A DNA stretch of 20,678 bases from a virus. Every line of letters begins with the position of its first letter. The stretch's first letter is position 1. The notes under the pieces are model-generated. The model was given only the letters and a program-made list of their open reading frames with translations. It had not been told where the DNA came from and did not search any database. Positions 6,906-16,494 of the stretch are shown here, piece after piece. The DNA lies in IMG/VR virus record IMGVR_UViG_3300008267_000908, positions 1 to 20,678 of that record, one strand, 5' to 3'. The position numbers and the translations under genes were made by a program.

Positions 6906-8759
6906 ATGTCTAATTTACCAGTAAATAGAAATGTTAATTATATAAATAAAGATTTTTCTCAATTTAGAGAAAAACTTATTACATTTGCCCAAACATATTT
7001 TCCAACCACATACACTGATTTTTCCCCAGCCTCTCCAGGTATGATGTTTATAGAACAAGCAGCATATGTAGGTGATGTTTTAAGTTTTTATTTAGATAAC
7101 CAATTTCAAGAAAATTTTTTACAATATGCTAGACAAAATAATAATATTTATGATTTAGCATATATGTTTGGGTATAAACCAAAACTTACTGCTACCTCTC
7201 AAACAACTTTAGATATATTTCAAGAGGTTCCTGCTATATTAGTTAATGGAGAATATATTCCTGATTATAACTATGCTCTTACAATTCAAGAAAATTCTGA
7301 ATTTACTTCATTAAATGGGGTAAATTTTATTACTCAAGATTTCGTAGATTTTTCTATTTCAAGTTCTCAAGACCCTACAGAAGTAACTATATCTCAAATT
7401 TTAGGAAACACTCCCCAATATTTTCTCTTACAAAAACAAGTAAAACTTATTTCAGCTACTATTCAAACTACTACTTTTAGTTTTACAAATCCAATTCCTT
7501 TTAATACTGTAAATTTAAATTCTTCTAATTTTATAAAAATACTAGACATTATAGATTCTGATGGAAACGTATGGTATGAAGTAGATCATTTAGGGCAAGA
7601 AACTATTTTAGACAGCATTAAAAACACTAATATAAATGACCCTAACTCAGGGACAGATGCTCCTTATTTACTTAAATTAAAAAAAGTTCAAAGACGTTTT
7701 TGTACTAGATTTACTTCTCAAGACAATATAATAATACAATTTGGAGCAGGATCACCTTACGATATCGATGAAGAAATTACTCCTAACCCAAATAATGTAG
7801 GATTAGGATTACCTTTTAAAAAAGACAAATTAACTACCGCATATTCACCTGTTAATTTTTTATACACAGGAACTTATGGAATAGCACCTTCTAATACTAC
7901 TTTAACAGTTAGGTATTTAACTGGAGGTGGGGTAGAATCAAATGTTTCTGCTAATAATATCACAGCTATAGTTGATGATAGTAGGGTTAGATTTTTAACT
8001 AATAATCTTACCCCATCAACCTCAGATTATGTCTTTAATTCTCTTAGTTTTACTAACCCTGACCCAGCAAATGGAGGAAAAGGAGGAGATACCTTAGAAG
8101 AAATAAGACAAAATACTTTAGTTAGTATGGCTGCTCAAAAACGTTCAGTTACAGCTGATGATTATTTTGTTAGAGCCTTAAGTATGCCTTCATATTATGG
8201 TTCTGTTACTAAAGCATATATTGAACAACCAAAATTAACAGATAATCAAGTTTCAACTATTGAAACCTTAAATTTATATGTTTTATCTCAAAATTCTGAA
8301 GGTCAATTAGATTATGCTGGAAGTGCTTTAAAAAATAATTTAAGAACTTATTTATCCCAATATAGAATGATTGGTGATAATATTGAAATTAGAGATGCTT
8401 TTATAATTAATATAGGTGTTTCTTTTGAAATAATAGTATTACCTGAATTTAATAATAATGAAGTATTATTAGAATGTATTAATAAATTAAAGGTTTACTT
8501 TGATATCAATAAATGGCAAATTAATCAACCAATTTTAATAAGAGATATTTACATTTTATTAGATAAAATAAAAGGAGTCCAAACTGTAAAAAATGTTAAT
8601 ATCATTAATAAAGCAGGAACAGCACAAGGATATTCTCCTTACGCATATGATATCCCAGCAGCTACTAGAAACTTAGTTATTTATCCATCGTTAGATCCTA
8701 GTATTTTTGAAGTAAGATACCCTAATACTGATATAAAAGGTAGAGTAGTTCCTTTATAA
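6906..8759 (+). CDS. baseplate wedge protein, gp6/baseplate-J-like
   Basis: This 617-aa protein corresponds to T4 gp6 (660 aa), the ring-forming wedge component. Residues about 38-92 carry the conserved N-terminal block, including DFSPASPGMMFIEQAAYVGD and then LSFYLDNQFQENFL. A central beta-rich part follows. Then comes the J-like segment GGDTLEEIRQNT, with AQKRSVTADDYFVRA (about 415-425), and a C-terminal wedge domain with KWQINQPILIRDIY, KGVQTVKNVNI and a terminal SIFEVRYPNTDIKG. That C-terminal motif is typical of T4-like gp6 proteins. It lies just after the gp25-like gene and shows no frameshift. Confidence is high for a gp6-type wedge protein. Confidence 0.93.
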   Translation: MSNLPVNRNVNYINKDFSQFREKLITFAQTYFPTTYTDFSPASPGMMFIEQAAYVGDVLSFYLDNQFQENFLQYARQNNNIYDLAYMFGYKPKLTATSQTTLDIFQEVPAILVNGEYIPDYNYALTIQENSEFTSLNGVNFITQDFVDFSISSSQDPTEVTISQILGNTPQYFLLQKQVKLISATIQTTTFSFTNPIPFNTVNLNSSNFIKILDIIDSDGNVWYEVDHLGQETILDSIKNTNINDPNSGTDAPYLLKLKKVQRRFCTRFTSQDNIIIQFGAGSPYDIDEEITPNPNNVGLGLPFKKDKLTTAYSPVNFLYTGTYGIAPSNTTLTVRYLTGGGVESNVSANNITAIVDDSRVRFLTNNLTPSTSDYVFNSLSFTNPDPANGGKGGDTLEEIRQNTLVSMAAQKRSVTADDYFVRALSMPSYYGSVTKAYIEQPKLTDNQVSTIETLNLYVLSQNSEGQLDYAGSALKNNLRTYLSQYRMIGDNIEIRDAFIINIGVSFEIIVLPEFNNNEVLLECINKLKVYFDINKWQINQPILIRDIYILLDKIKGVQTVKNVNIINKAGTAQGYSPYAYDIPAATRNLVIYPSLDPSIFEVRYPNTDIKGRVVPL

Positions 8760-8764
8760 TTGCA

Positions 8765-8772
8765 TATTTATA
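8765..8772 (+). promoter_or_regulatory. candidate late-promoter element TATTTATA
   Basis: The 27-base gap after the gp6-like gene reads GCATATTTATAATAAAAC, with the core 14 bases from ATG 8787. That is the same core-to-ATG distance as the copy upstream of 1814, which strengthens the case for function. A TATAAATG sits at the start codon itself (8782-8789), one base off the T4 late consensus. Confidence 0.38.
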
Positions 8773-8786
8773 ATAAAACATTATAA

Positions 8787-9962
8787 ATGGCTGTTTATAA
8801 AATTTTCCCTTTACAGGATACAACCTTATATTCTTCTTATCCTTCTATGAATACTGGATTAGATGCTATGTGTGAAGTATCTAATATATTAAACTTAGAT
8901 GGTCTTCCTTCAATTTCTAGATATATAATCCAATTTGATAACAATGAAATAAAAGACATTTTAAACAAAATTGGAGATAATCAGTATGATGTTTTTTTAA
9001 GAAATTTTATAGCCACAGCACAAGGAATAAACTTAAATGTATCTTTAGAAGTAAGACCCTTAGCCCAACAATGGAATAATGGAACTGGATACTATTTAAA
9101 TCACCCTGAAACTCAAGATGGAGCTTCTTGGAGATTTCCTTTATATTCAGGATCAATTGATTGGGATATAAGTGGTTCTTATAATGGATTTCCTTTTACA
9201 AGTTCATATAATTCTACTTATTCAGGACCTGGAGGAGGTAATTGGTTTTATGATGATAATAATTTATTCTATGTAGAATATATTTATAGTGATCCTTCTT
9301 ACATTGAAGGAAGCAGTATGGGGATCCCAAAAACTCAATCTTTTGAATTAAGAAGTAATAAAGATTTAAGTGTAAGTGTAAAACCTATAGTAGATGTTTG
9401 GTATTCTGATACTATACCTAATAATGGTTTTCTAATTAAATTCCCTGAAGAATTTGAATTTAACCCAAGCAAATATGTTCAACCTATATTAAAATATTAT
9501 AGTGTTGATACTAATACCATATACCCACCCCAATTAGAATTCAAATGGAGAGACTACACTTCAGTTATAGATGAAAATTCTCCTATAGTAAATACAACTG
9601 ATTTAAAAATGTCTCTAGCTGAAAATCCAGGTGTATTTGATCCAAGTAGTATAAATAGATTTTATATAAATGTAAGTCCTTTGTACCCTACTAGAGTTTA
9701 TCAAACTTCTTCATTATATACAAATTTAAATTATTTACCTACTTCTTCATACTATGCTGTAAAAGACTTGGATACTAATGAATTTGTTATTAACTTTGAT
9801 GAACAATATACTCAAATTAGTTCTGATGAAAACGGGAATTATTTTGATTTATATATGAGTGGACTCGAACCAGAAAGATATTATAAAATTATAATTAAAA
9901 CAATAATTAATAATTCTACATTAATATTTGATGATAATTACTATTTTAAAGTTATTAACTAA
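8787..9962 (+). CDS. DNRLRE-like beta-rich baseplate/tail protein
   Basis: The N-terminus (KIFPLQDTTLYSSYPSMNTG) and the middle part (VDVWYSDTIPNNGFLIKF, about 201-218, then PPQLEFKWRDY) follow the usual DNRLRE pattern, a jelly-roll-like fold in surface and phage structural proteins: an opening strand with DTT and NTG, and a closing strand after NNGFLI. A long aromatic, Gly/Ser-rich insertion (SGPGGGNWFYDD) lies between. The C-terminal 120 residues look like a separate beta domain, perhaps fibronectin-like (SGLEPERYYKIIIKTII). The gene sits between the gp6-like wedge protein and the coiled-coil and giant proteins, so it is probably an outer baseplate component or attachment protein. No catalytic motif is seen. 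Confidence 0.65.
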   Translation: MAVYKIFPLQDTTLYSSYPSMNTGLDAMCEVSNILNLDGLPSISRYIIQFDNNEIKDILNKIGDNQYDVFLRNFIATAQGINLNVSLEVRPLAQQWNNGTGYYLNHPETQDGASWRFPLYSGSIDWDISGSYNGFPFTSSYNSTYSGPGGGNWFYDDNNLFYVEYIYSDPSYIEGSSMGIPKTQSFELRSNKDLSVSVKPIVDVWYSDTIPNNGFLIKFPEEFEFNPSKYVQPILKYYSVDTNTIYPPQLEFKWRDYTSVIDENSPIVNTTDLKMSLAENPGVFDPSSINRFYINVSPLYPTRVYQTSSLYTNLNYLPTSSYYAVKDLDTNEFVINFDEQYTQISSDENGNYFDLYMSGLEPERYYKIIIKTIINNSTLIFDDNYYFKVIN

Positions 9963-10321
9963 TGGCTGAAAAAATTACTTTAAATAAACAAGTTTATAAT
10001 AAATCTCAATACGAAAAAATAGTAGATACTTCTTTTTCTCAATTGGGTGTTCAATCTCTTCAAACACAAATCTCTGAACAACCTACTATTAGAGATTTTT
10101 TTAAAATGTATAATGATATGTTTTATGATATACCTGAAACAGGAGATATTGATTCACATGAATATTTAATTAAAAAAAGTAGTGAATATATCAATTTTGA
10201 AGCTAATCAAGAAGAGATAGAAGCTTTACAAAATGAAATTGCTCAATTAAGAACAGAGTTACTTGATGCTCAAAAACAAATAGTAGAATTACAAACAGGA
10301 ACATCATTAGCTAATCCATAA
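9962..10321 (+). CDS. small coiled-coil baseplate-region protein
   Basis: This 119-aa protein starts inside the previous stop (TAATG). Residues about 45-75 (IRDFFKMYNDMFYDIPETGD, then SHEYLIKKSSEYI) look like a conserved core. Residues about 80-112 are a clear heptad-like coiled coil (EEIEALQNEIAQLRTELLDA) suitable for oligomerisation. It lies between the DNRLRE-like gene and the 2040-aa protein and probably works with one of them. I do not know a named family. Confidence 0.75.
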   Translation: MAEKITLNKQVYNKSQYEKIVDTSFSQLGVQSLQTQISEQPTIRDFFKMYNDMFYDIPETGDIDSHEYLIKKSSEYINFEANQEEIEALQNEIAQLRTELLDAQKQIVELQTGTSLANP

Positions 10322-10334
10322 AAAATAAAAATTA

Positions 10335-13300
10335 ATGGCTAATATAGAAATTATCCAACTTCCTACCGAAACATCAATGGGAGAAATGCAAAATTTAATG
10401 CTTGAATCTCAAGGTGTCCCTAATTTTGAAATAAATACCTATTTCACCTCAGATAGTTATATTGAACTTTTTTTATATAATTTTTTTAATTATCCCGAGA
10501 CTCAATTTTTAATAGGAAAAACATATGATTGTAAAGATTATACCATTTTAAATGATGGTCAATCATCTTTAACTAACCAAATTTCTACCCTAAACTTAAA
10601 CCCAGAATTATCTCTTTCACTTATTCCATTTGGAATTAATAGTTATGAAATTCAAGATATTATAGCAAAGTATTATTTTTATAATAAAAAAATAGGCTCT
10701 TTCAACCAACGTCTTTTTATTTCAGAAATTTCATCAGATAGAACTGAATTAAGGTTAGATAGTATTACACTTTCAACAGTAGAGATTTTAAATCAAGCTC
10801 AAAATTTAATTTCTGAAAGAGAAGGAGCTAATTATTTTGTAGAGTTTTATTTAAATTTTGGAGATAATAAAAAAGTTTTAGGAATTAATTTATTATTAGA
10901 TAGTGATGATATTTCCAACCCAACAATTTTAGTTAAATTAAATGAACCTTTACCTTTAGAATTTGAATTAAATTCGGATTTATGGATTGTTACCCAAATA
11001 GAAAATCCTATAAGTTATAGACTTACTATACCTTCTGAACCAATAATCATCTCAGACACACAATCCATTTTAGGACCTAATTTTAATTTAGATTTAAGCG
11101 ACCAGGTAAATAATTCAACTTTAGAATTATCATATGTTGATATATTATCTTCTCCATTAACTTCTTCTATAAATCAATTAAATAGTATTTTAGAAGAAAC
11201 CCAATTAGATATCAATATTGATTATACTGATTTTTCAAATTTTGTTCATTTTAGTTCGGCACAAACAAGAATAGAAAATTTTTATTATAAAGTTAAATTA
11301 ATAGAACAATTTTCTTCCTCTATAGCTATTTTATCTAATTCTCCATCTGGAACTAGTGGAAGTATAGCTTTATATGAAAGTAAAATAAATAATATTATTA
11401 CAAATTTTGATGGATATGAATATTATCTCTACTATGAAAGTGGATCTTGGGCATGGCCTAAATTAAATAATGAACCTCCATACCAATTAGCATCTGTTAA
11501 TAGTTCCCAAGTAATATCATGGTTAGGAAATGGAAATGAAGATTCCCCTTTATATTCAGGAATACTTGCTTCGGCTTCAATGTATGATAGAAATAATAGA
11601 GACGAACTTAAAAAATCAATTCCCGAATATTTAAGAGATGATTCTGATAATGAACCATATGAATTATTTGTTGATATGGTTGCTCAACATTATGATAGTG
11701 TTTGGGTGTATATAAAAGATGTAATTAATAAATATGATGCTGATAATAGATTAAATTTTGGTATTTCAAGAGATTTAGTAGCTGATGCTATTAGAGATTT
11801 TGGAGTTAAATTATATCAAAATAATTTTTCAAATGAAGATTTATTTACTGCATTTTTAGGTTTAACTCCTGAAGGTGGATTATTCCCATTTCCTAATATA
11901 ACAGGATCATTACCTACTCCTTCTGGATTTGAATACATTGATACTCTAATCTCAGCATCTAATGATTATATGCCGTTAGATGATGTTAATAAATCGTTAT
12001 ATAAACGCATTTATCATAATTTACCATATTTACTTAAAACAAAAGGTACTTTACCCGGACTACGCGCTTTAATTACTTCATATGGTATCCCTGATACTAT
12101 ATTAAGGATAAATGAGTATGGGGGTAAAGATAAATCTAATTCAAATGATTGGGATTATTGGCAAAATGAATTTAATTATTCTTTTTACACAGAAGGAAGT
12201 AATTGGATTTCTTCTTCATTTAGTCCTATAAATAGTTCTTGGAATAATAGTACTGGAGCTCCTGAATCTATGATGTTTAGATTTAAAAATGCAGTATCCC
12301 CTGATATAGATCCTACAGGTAATCTTTTAATTTGGAATACTACTATAACTAATTGGGATGATACTTTTTACATATGGAATGCTGTTCTCCCAACCCCTGC
12401 ATCTCAAAGTTTATGGTCAAAACAATTTAATACTGCCCATATAACTCTAACCTATACTGGTTCGGGAAATGCTAGTGGGTCTTATAGTGGTTCAATAATA
12501 GATCCTTATTATCAATATGCTACTTTAACTCTTTACCCATCATATGCTTCCGACCCAACTATATCAGCTAGTTTATATTTACCATTTTTTGATGGTGGGT
12601 GGTGGTCTGTTATGGTTAATGCTACTCCTTCAGGATCAGGTAATAATATATTTGAATTATATGCTGCTAATAAGATATATGAAGGTGGAGATAATGATAC
12701 TAGAATTGGATTTATAGCTTCATCCTCAGTAGTTGCTAGTGATAGTGATTGGGTTACTTTTGGTGATTGTTATTTTGCTTCTGGAAGTACCTTAAATGGA
12801 AATATGTACAACACATTTTCAGGTTCATTCCAAGAAATAAGATATTATGTTAATCCTATAAGTGAAAGCGTATTTAGAGATTATACTATGAATCCTTACT
12901 CAATTGAAGGAAATTCATTAAATAGTTCTCCAAATGAACTTTTATTTAGAGCTCCTTTAGGAGGTGAACTTTATACAAGTTCAATTTCTATTCATCCAAA
13001 AATAACTGGTTCATGGGTTGTTACTAATTCATTTACTTCTGATAGTAGTTTTTATTTTGATCAAACACCTATATTTGCTCCAAATAAAGAATATTTTTTC
13101 TATGATCAACCTATAGCAGGTATAAAAAATACTATTTCTGATAAAATTAGAGTAGAAAATAATGTAATACCTGAAGGAGATACTTTATCGCCGTTTATGT
13201 CTTTATCTCAAATGGCTAATATATCTCAAAGTTATACTCAAAATATAAATTATTTAGAAGTAGCTTTTTCACCTACTAATGAAATAAATGAAGATATAAT

Positions 13301-16300
13301 GGATCAAATTGGTTCATTTAATATAGGAGAACTCATAGGTGACCCAAGACTTAGATCTTCATCAGCTGTTACATATCCTGATTTAGATAAATTAAGAAAT
13401 GAATATTTTCAAAAATATATTTCAAATTATAATTTAACTGATTTTATACGTTTAATTAAATTTTTTGATAATTCATTATTTAAAATGATTAGAGATTTTG
13501 TACCTGCACGTACAAGTCTTGCTTCTGGGATTGTAATTAAACAACATTTACTTGAAAGAAATAAATATCCTCAACCACAAGTTGATCCTTATACAACTAT
13601 AGCTTATCAAGCTAGTAGTTCTCAAAATAACATTCCATTTACTTTTCAAAATATTACTGTTTCTGGAACATTAAAACCAACATGGAATGGGTATCAAGAA
13701 GGAACTGTAGAAAATCTTAGTGGGGGTACCGGAGGAACATTTGAACAGTTTAATGGACTATTTACCTCCCCCTCAGGAGCTAATGGTACTGGTCCTGAAA
13801 ATATTTTTTCCATAACTCAAAGTTGGATTGAAAACTATCCATCCTTATCAGGTTCAGTATTAGTATTACATGATTCACAAGATGAATTTTATGATGGTGA
13901 ATTTAGTGGTTCTAATATATTAATTACTAATGGAATAGTAAATGAAGCTTATCCTCCAACAACCCAAGCTTTTAATTATAAACAAGTTTATTATTATGGT
14001 ACATCTTTTGCTGAAGACATAATATTTGAAAATAATTTTTTAAATAGTGCTACTTCACCTGAAAATGGAGAAGTGTTATTTTTTAATAAAGCTATGGTTC
14101 CACCTCCGAATCCTTTCCCACTTATTCTTGTAACTAAATATGTAAAAATCTCTAAATTTGATTGTGATGGAAATAATCATTCACTTCCGTTAGGAGAAGT
14201 TACTAAAATTATATTTTATAATCCAAATGTAATTCAATATGTATCTTACGATATTAGCGATATAAATGAATATTCAACATATTACTTATATGAAACTTTT
14301 GAAGCATTTGTTCCTATATTTTGGCCTAACAATATACTAGATTATTATGTATCTTCATCTAAATCTATTTTAACTTCATTTCTCCCAATTCAAATTCCCG
14401 TTGATAATTATAATATTGAAACTGGAAATACTCTTGGATATTTTGATTCTAATCAAGGAACTTATACTTTAGGAAATACCCCAAATACACCCCTATTAAT
14501 TACAGCATCATTTACAGTAAGCCAATCTGATGGAGGGAGCCCAGGTACATGTTCTATTTCTTTTATTAATCCTACATCTAATGCTATAACAGATTTATCA
14601 ATCTTCCAATTCTCCCCTTCATATACAGGAACCAATACTATCTCAGCATCTTATTATGGAATATCAGGAGATATATTAGCCTTTACTATTAAAGGAGGAA
14701 TAAACTGTTCTCTTACAGATGCTAGTTTTCTTGTTACCCAAAGTAGAGAAGTAACTTCTTCAAATTGTGGACCTATAATTTTTGAACCTTACGTTGAAAT
14801 TCCAAATTTTTATAACAGTGATGACAATGCATTAATAAATAACGCTTTTGATTTAAGAGACAGTTCAAAATATTTAGATGTTGATTACACCAGAGGTATA
14901 ACACAACCTGTTAATTTTAATCAATTAATAGACGGAAGTGCAACTAAAGCAAAAGTTCAAGATTCTAATTATACTACTCTTCGCCACATAATACCAAGAT
15001 ATTCAGGTTCAAAATCAACTTCTCAATATTTAAATAAATGGACTTCTAATGATGTTGGTACATTTGGTAAATTACCTACTATTGAAAATCTACAGTCATA
15101 TATAGCTTATGGTTATATGGATGGAAGTTGGATACCTGAACGAATGAATGCAATTAAGTATTTGATAGATAAAGAAGGAAATATTTTAACCCCAAATATA
15201 TCTCAAATTTCTTTACCTATTGTACAACAAAACTTTTTAACAGGGGATAGATTTAGGTATACCTCTATGTTAGGCCAATCAGGACAAGGAGGTGCAGATA
15301 ATCAATTTAGAAATATAATCAGAGGAGGATATAGAATTGAACCTATATTGTATACTCAATCAGGAAGTACCCCAAATGTATATTGGAACACAACAATGAG
15401 TTTCCAAGATATTATCCCTTCAGATGCAGGAAATGTTGGGAATTATACAGCATTATATGGAAAAACAGGATCTGCCCAAATATTTGGTACTCCTGGTATA
15501 GATTATGGAGTTCCTGTACAAGTTAAATTTAATCAAACTACATATGGTGCTCCAATATCATTAAATTCTTATACAATCCCATTAGGTGCTGTTCAAGATG
15601 GTGTTAATCTTATAATAGAATCTAATGTTAGAATTAAATTAGAAAATCCTAGTTTTAGTGGTGATCCTTATTCATATGTAGTAACAATTTATATTTATAA
15701 AAATTCAAACCCTATTTATCAAGATCCTTATTCTCCTGTAAATGTTTATCCTAATAGTGAGGAATTTGTAGAATTTTCTACTGCTACTACACTTAATGCT
15801 GGAAATTACACAGTTGGGGATACTATTTCTACATATATTAAAGTAGATAGTTATGAAGGATATCCCGGAGGCGCATCAATTTTTAACCAAAATACCTCCC
15901 TTAAAATCTCCCAATACCCAGCATACACTCAACCAATTACATCCTCTGGAATTAATTCTATTTGGGGTTATACTGATGCTACAAATTATCCATATATTAT
16001 AACTTCTTCAAATCAAACATTAGTTGAATTATATGGTACAAATGTTAAACAAGTTGACATAACCGGATCAGGTTTTAATCCTATAGCATTACCTTGGTCT
16101 ATAAAGTATGGAGATGAATTTAGATTTGAAGGAAGAGAAGATTTTACTTTTCAAGTAAAAAAAATATTTTCCCCTTCTGAAAGTGGTTCAGCAAGAATTA
16201 CAGAAACGGGATCAATTGAAGTTCATTTTAATAATAATCTCCCAGTTAGTGCTAGTTCTTCAGCATTTAATTTAGATCATTTTTTAATTAGAAGGTATGT

Positions 16301-16457
16301 AGATGATGCTTCTCAAATAATATTTGAAGGATTTAGACCTGAAGGAGGTGGATTTCCAAATTCATTTGTTATTACACCTGAATATGTAGTTTCACAATTA
16401 GATAAAAGCTCTGATGAATATATTAAAGATCTTACTGAAAAAGGTTTGATTAATTAA
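10335..16457 (+). CDS. giant baseplate wedge/peripheral protein with gpI/gp7-like core
   Basis: At 2040 aa this is by far the largest gene, about twice T4 gp7 (1032 aa). Residues about 420-500 contain the helical IPEYLRDDSD and ELFVDMVAQHYDSVWVYIKD, and residues about 555-600 contain KRIYHNLPYLLKTKGTLPGL followed by RALITSYGIPDTILRI. This KGTxxGLRxLI..YG layout resembles the tail-protein-I/gp7 wedge family, which partners gp6. Residues about 620-850 are a Trp/Tyr/Ser-rich beta section suggestive of a laminin-G or lectin-like insertion. Residues about 990-1080 (IGELIGDPRLRSSS, DFVPARTSLASGIVIKQHLL) and about 1512-1634 (NYTTLRHIIPRYSGSKSTSQ, MDGSWIPERMNAIKYLIDKE) look strongly conserved. Its place after the gp6-like gene supports a wedge role. 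The far-C-terminal function is unknown. Confidence 0.65.
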   Translation: MANIEIIQLPTETSMGEMQNLMLESQGVPNFEINTYFTSDSYIELFLYNFFNYPETQFLIGKTYDCKDYTILNDGQSSLTNQISTLNLNPELSLSLIPFGINSYEIQDIIAKYYFYNKKIGSFNQRLFISEISSDRTELRLDSITLSTVEILNQAQNLISEREGANYFVEFYLNFGDNKKVLGINLLLDSDDISNPTILVKLNEPLPLEFELNSDLWIVTQIENPISYRLTIPSEPIIISDTQSILGPNFNLDLSDQVNNSTLELSYVDILSSPLTSSINQLNSILEETQLDINIDYTDFSNFVHFSSAQTRIENFYYKVKLIEQFSSSIAILSNSPSGTSGSIALYESKINNIITNFDGYEYYLYYESGSWAWPKLNNEPPYQLASVNSSQVISWLGNGNEDSPLYSGILASASMYDRNNRDELKKSIPEYLRDDSDNEPYELFVDMVAQHYDSVWVYIKDVINKYDADNRLNFGISRDLVADAIRDFGVKLYQNNFSNEDLFTAFLGLTPEGGLFPFPNITGSLPTPSGFEYIDTLISASNDYMPLDDVNKSLYKRIYHNLPYLLKTKGTLPGLRALITSYGIPDTILRINEYGGKDKSNSNDWDYWQNEFNYSFYTEGSNWISSSFSPINSSWNNSTGAPESMMFRFKNAVSPDIDPTGNLLIWNTTITNWDDTFYIWNAVLPTPASQSLWSKQFNTAHITLTYTGSGNASGSYSGSIIDPYYQYATLTLYPSYASDPTISASLYLPFFDGGWWSVMVNATPSGSGNNIFELYAANKIYEGGDNDTRIGFIASSSVVASDSDWVTFGDCYFASGSTLNGNMYNTFSGSFQEIRYYVNPISESVFRDYTMNPYSIEGNSLNSSPNELLFRAPLGGELYTSSISIHPKITGSWVVTNSFTSDSSFYFDQTPIFAPNKEYFFYDQPIAGIKNTISDKIRVENNVIPEGDTLSPFMSLSQMANISQSYTQNINYLEVAFSPTNEINEDIMDQIGSFNIGELIGDPRLRSSSAVTYPDLDKLRNEYFQKYISNYNLTDFIRLIKFFDNSLFKMIRDFVPARTSLASGIVIKQHLLERNKYPQPQVDPYTTIAYQASSSQNNIPFTFQNITVSGTLKPTWNGYQEGTVENLSGGTGGTFEQFNGLFTSPSGANGTGPENIFSITQSWIENYPSLSGSVLVLHDSQDEFYDGEFSGSNILITNGIVNEAYPPTTQAFNYKQVYYYGTSFAEDIIFENNFLNSATSPENGEVLFFNKAMVPPPNPFPLILVTKYVKISKFDCDGNNHSLPLGEVTKIIFYNPNVIQYVSYDISDINEYSTYYLYETFEAFVPIFWPNNILDYYVSSSKSILTSFLPIQIPVDNYNIETGNTLGYFDSNQGTYTLGNTPNTPLLITASFTVSQSDGGSPGTCSISFINPTSNAITDLSIFQFSPSYTGTNTISASYYGISGDILAFTIKGGINCSLTDASFLVTQSREVTSSNCGPIIFEPYVEIPNFYNSDDNALINNAFDLRDSSKYLDVDYTRGITQPVNFNQLIDGSATKAKVQDSNYTTLRHIIPRYSGSKSTSQYLNKWTSNDVGTFGKLPTIENLQSYIAYGYMDGSWIPERMNAIKYLIDKEGNILTPNISQISLPIVQQNFLTGDRFRYTSMLGQSGQGGADNQFRNIIRGGYRIEPILYTQSGSTPNVYWNTTMSFQDIIPSDAGNVGNYTALYGKTGSAQIFGTPGIDYGVPVQVKFNQTTYGAPISLNSYTIPLGAVQDGVNLIIESNVRIKLENPSFSGDPYSYVVTIYIYKNSNPIYQDPYSPVNVYPNSEEFVEFSTATTLNAGNYTVGDTISTYIKVDSYEGYPGGASIFNQNTSLKISQYPAYTQPITSSGINSIWGYTDATNYPYIITSSNQTLVELYGTNVKQVDITGSGFNPIALPWSIKYGDEFRFEGREDFTFQVKKIFSPSESGSARITETGSIEVHFNNNLPVSASSSAFNLDHFLIRRYVDDASQIIFEGFRPEGGGFPNSFVITPEYVVSQLDKSSDEYIKDLTEKGLIN

Positions 16458-16465
16458 TATTTATT
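16458..16465 (+). promoter_or_regulatory. candidate promoter region: TATTTATT, TATAAT and palindrome
   Basis: The 37-base gap before ATG 16495 is the longest in the window. It contains TATTTATT (a one-base variant of the motif in three other gaps), then TATAAT at 16468-16473 and the perfect 10-base palindrome ATACATGTAT at 16472-16481. It precedes a run of virion-protein genes and could be a late promoter, with the palindrome as a possible operator or simple AT-rich coincidence. Confidence 0.35.
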
Positions 16466-16494
16466 AGTATAATACATGTATATAATATAAAATA

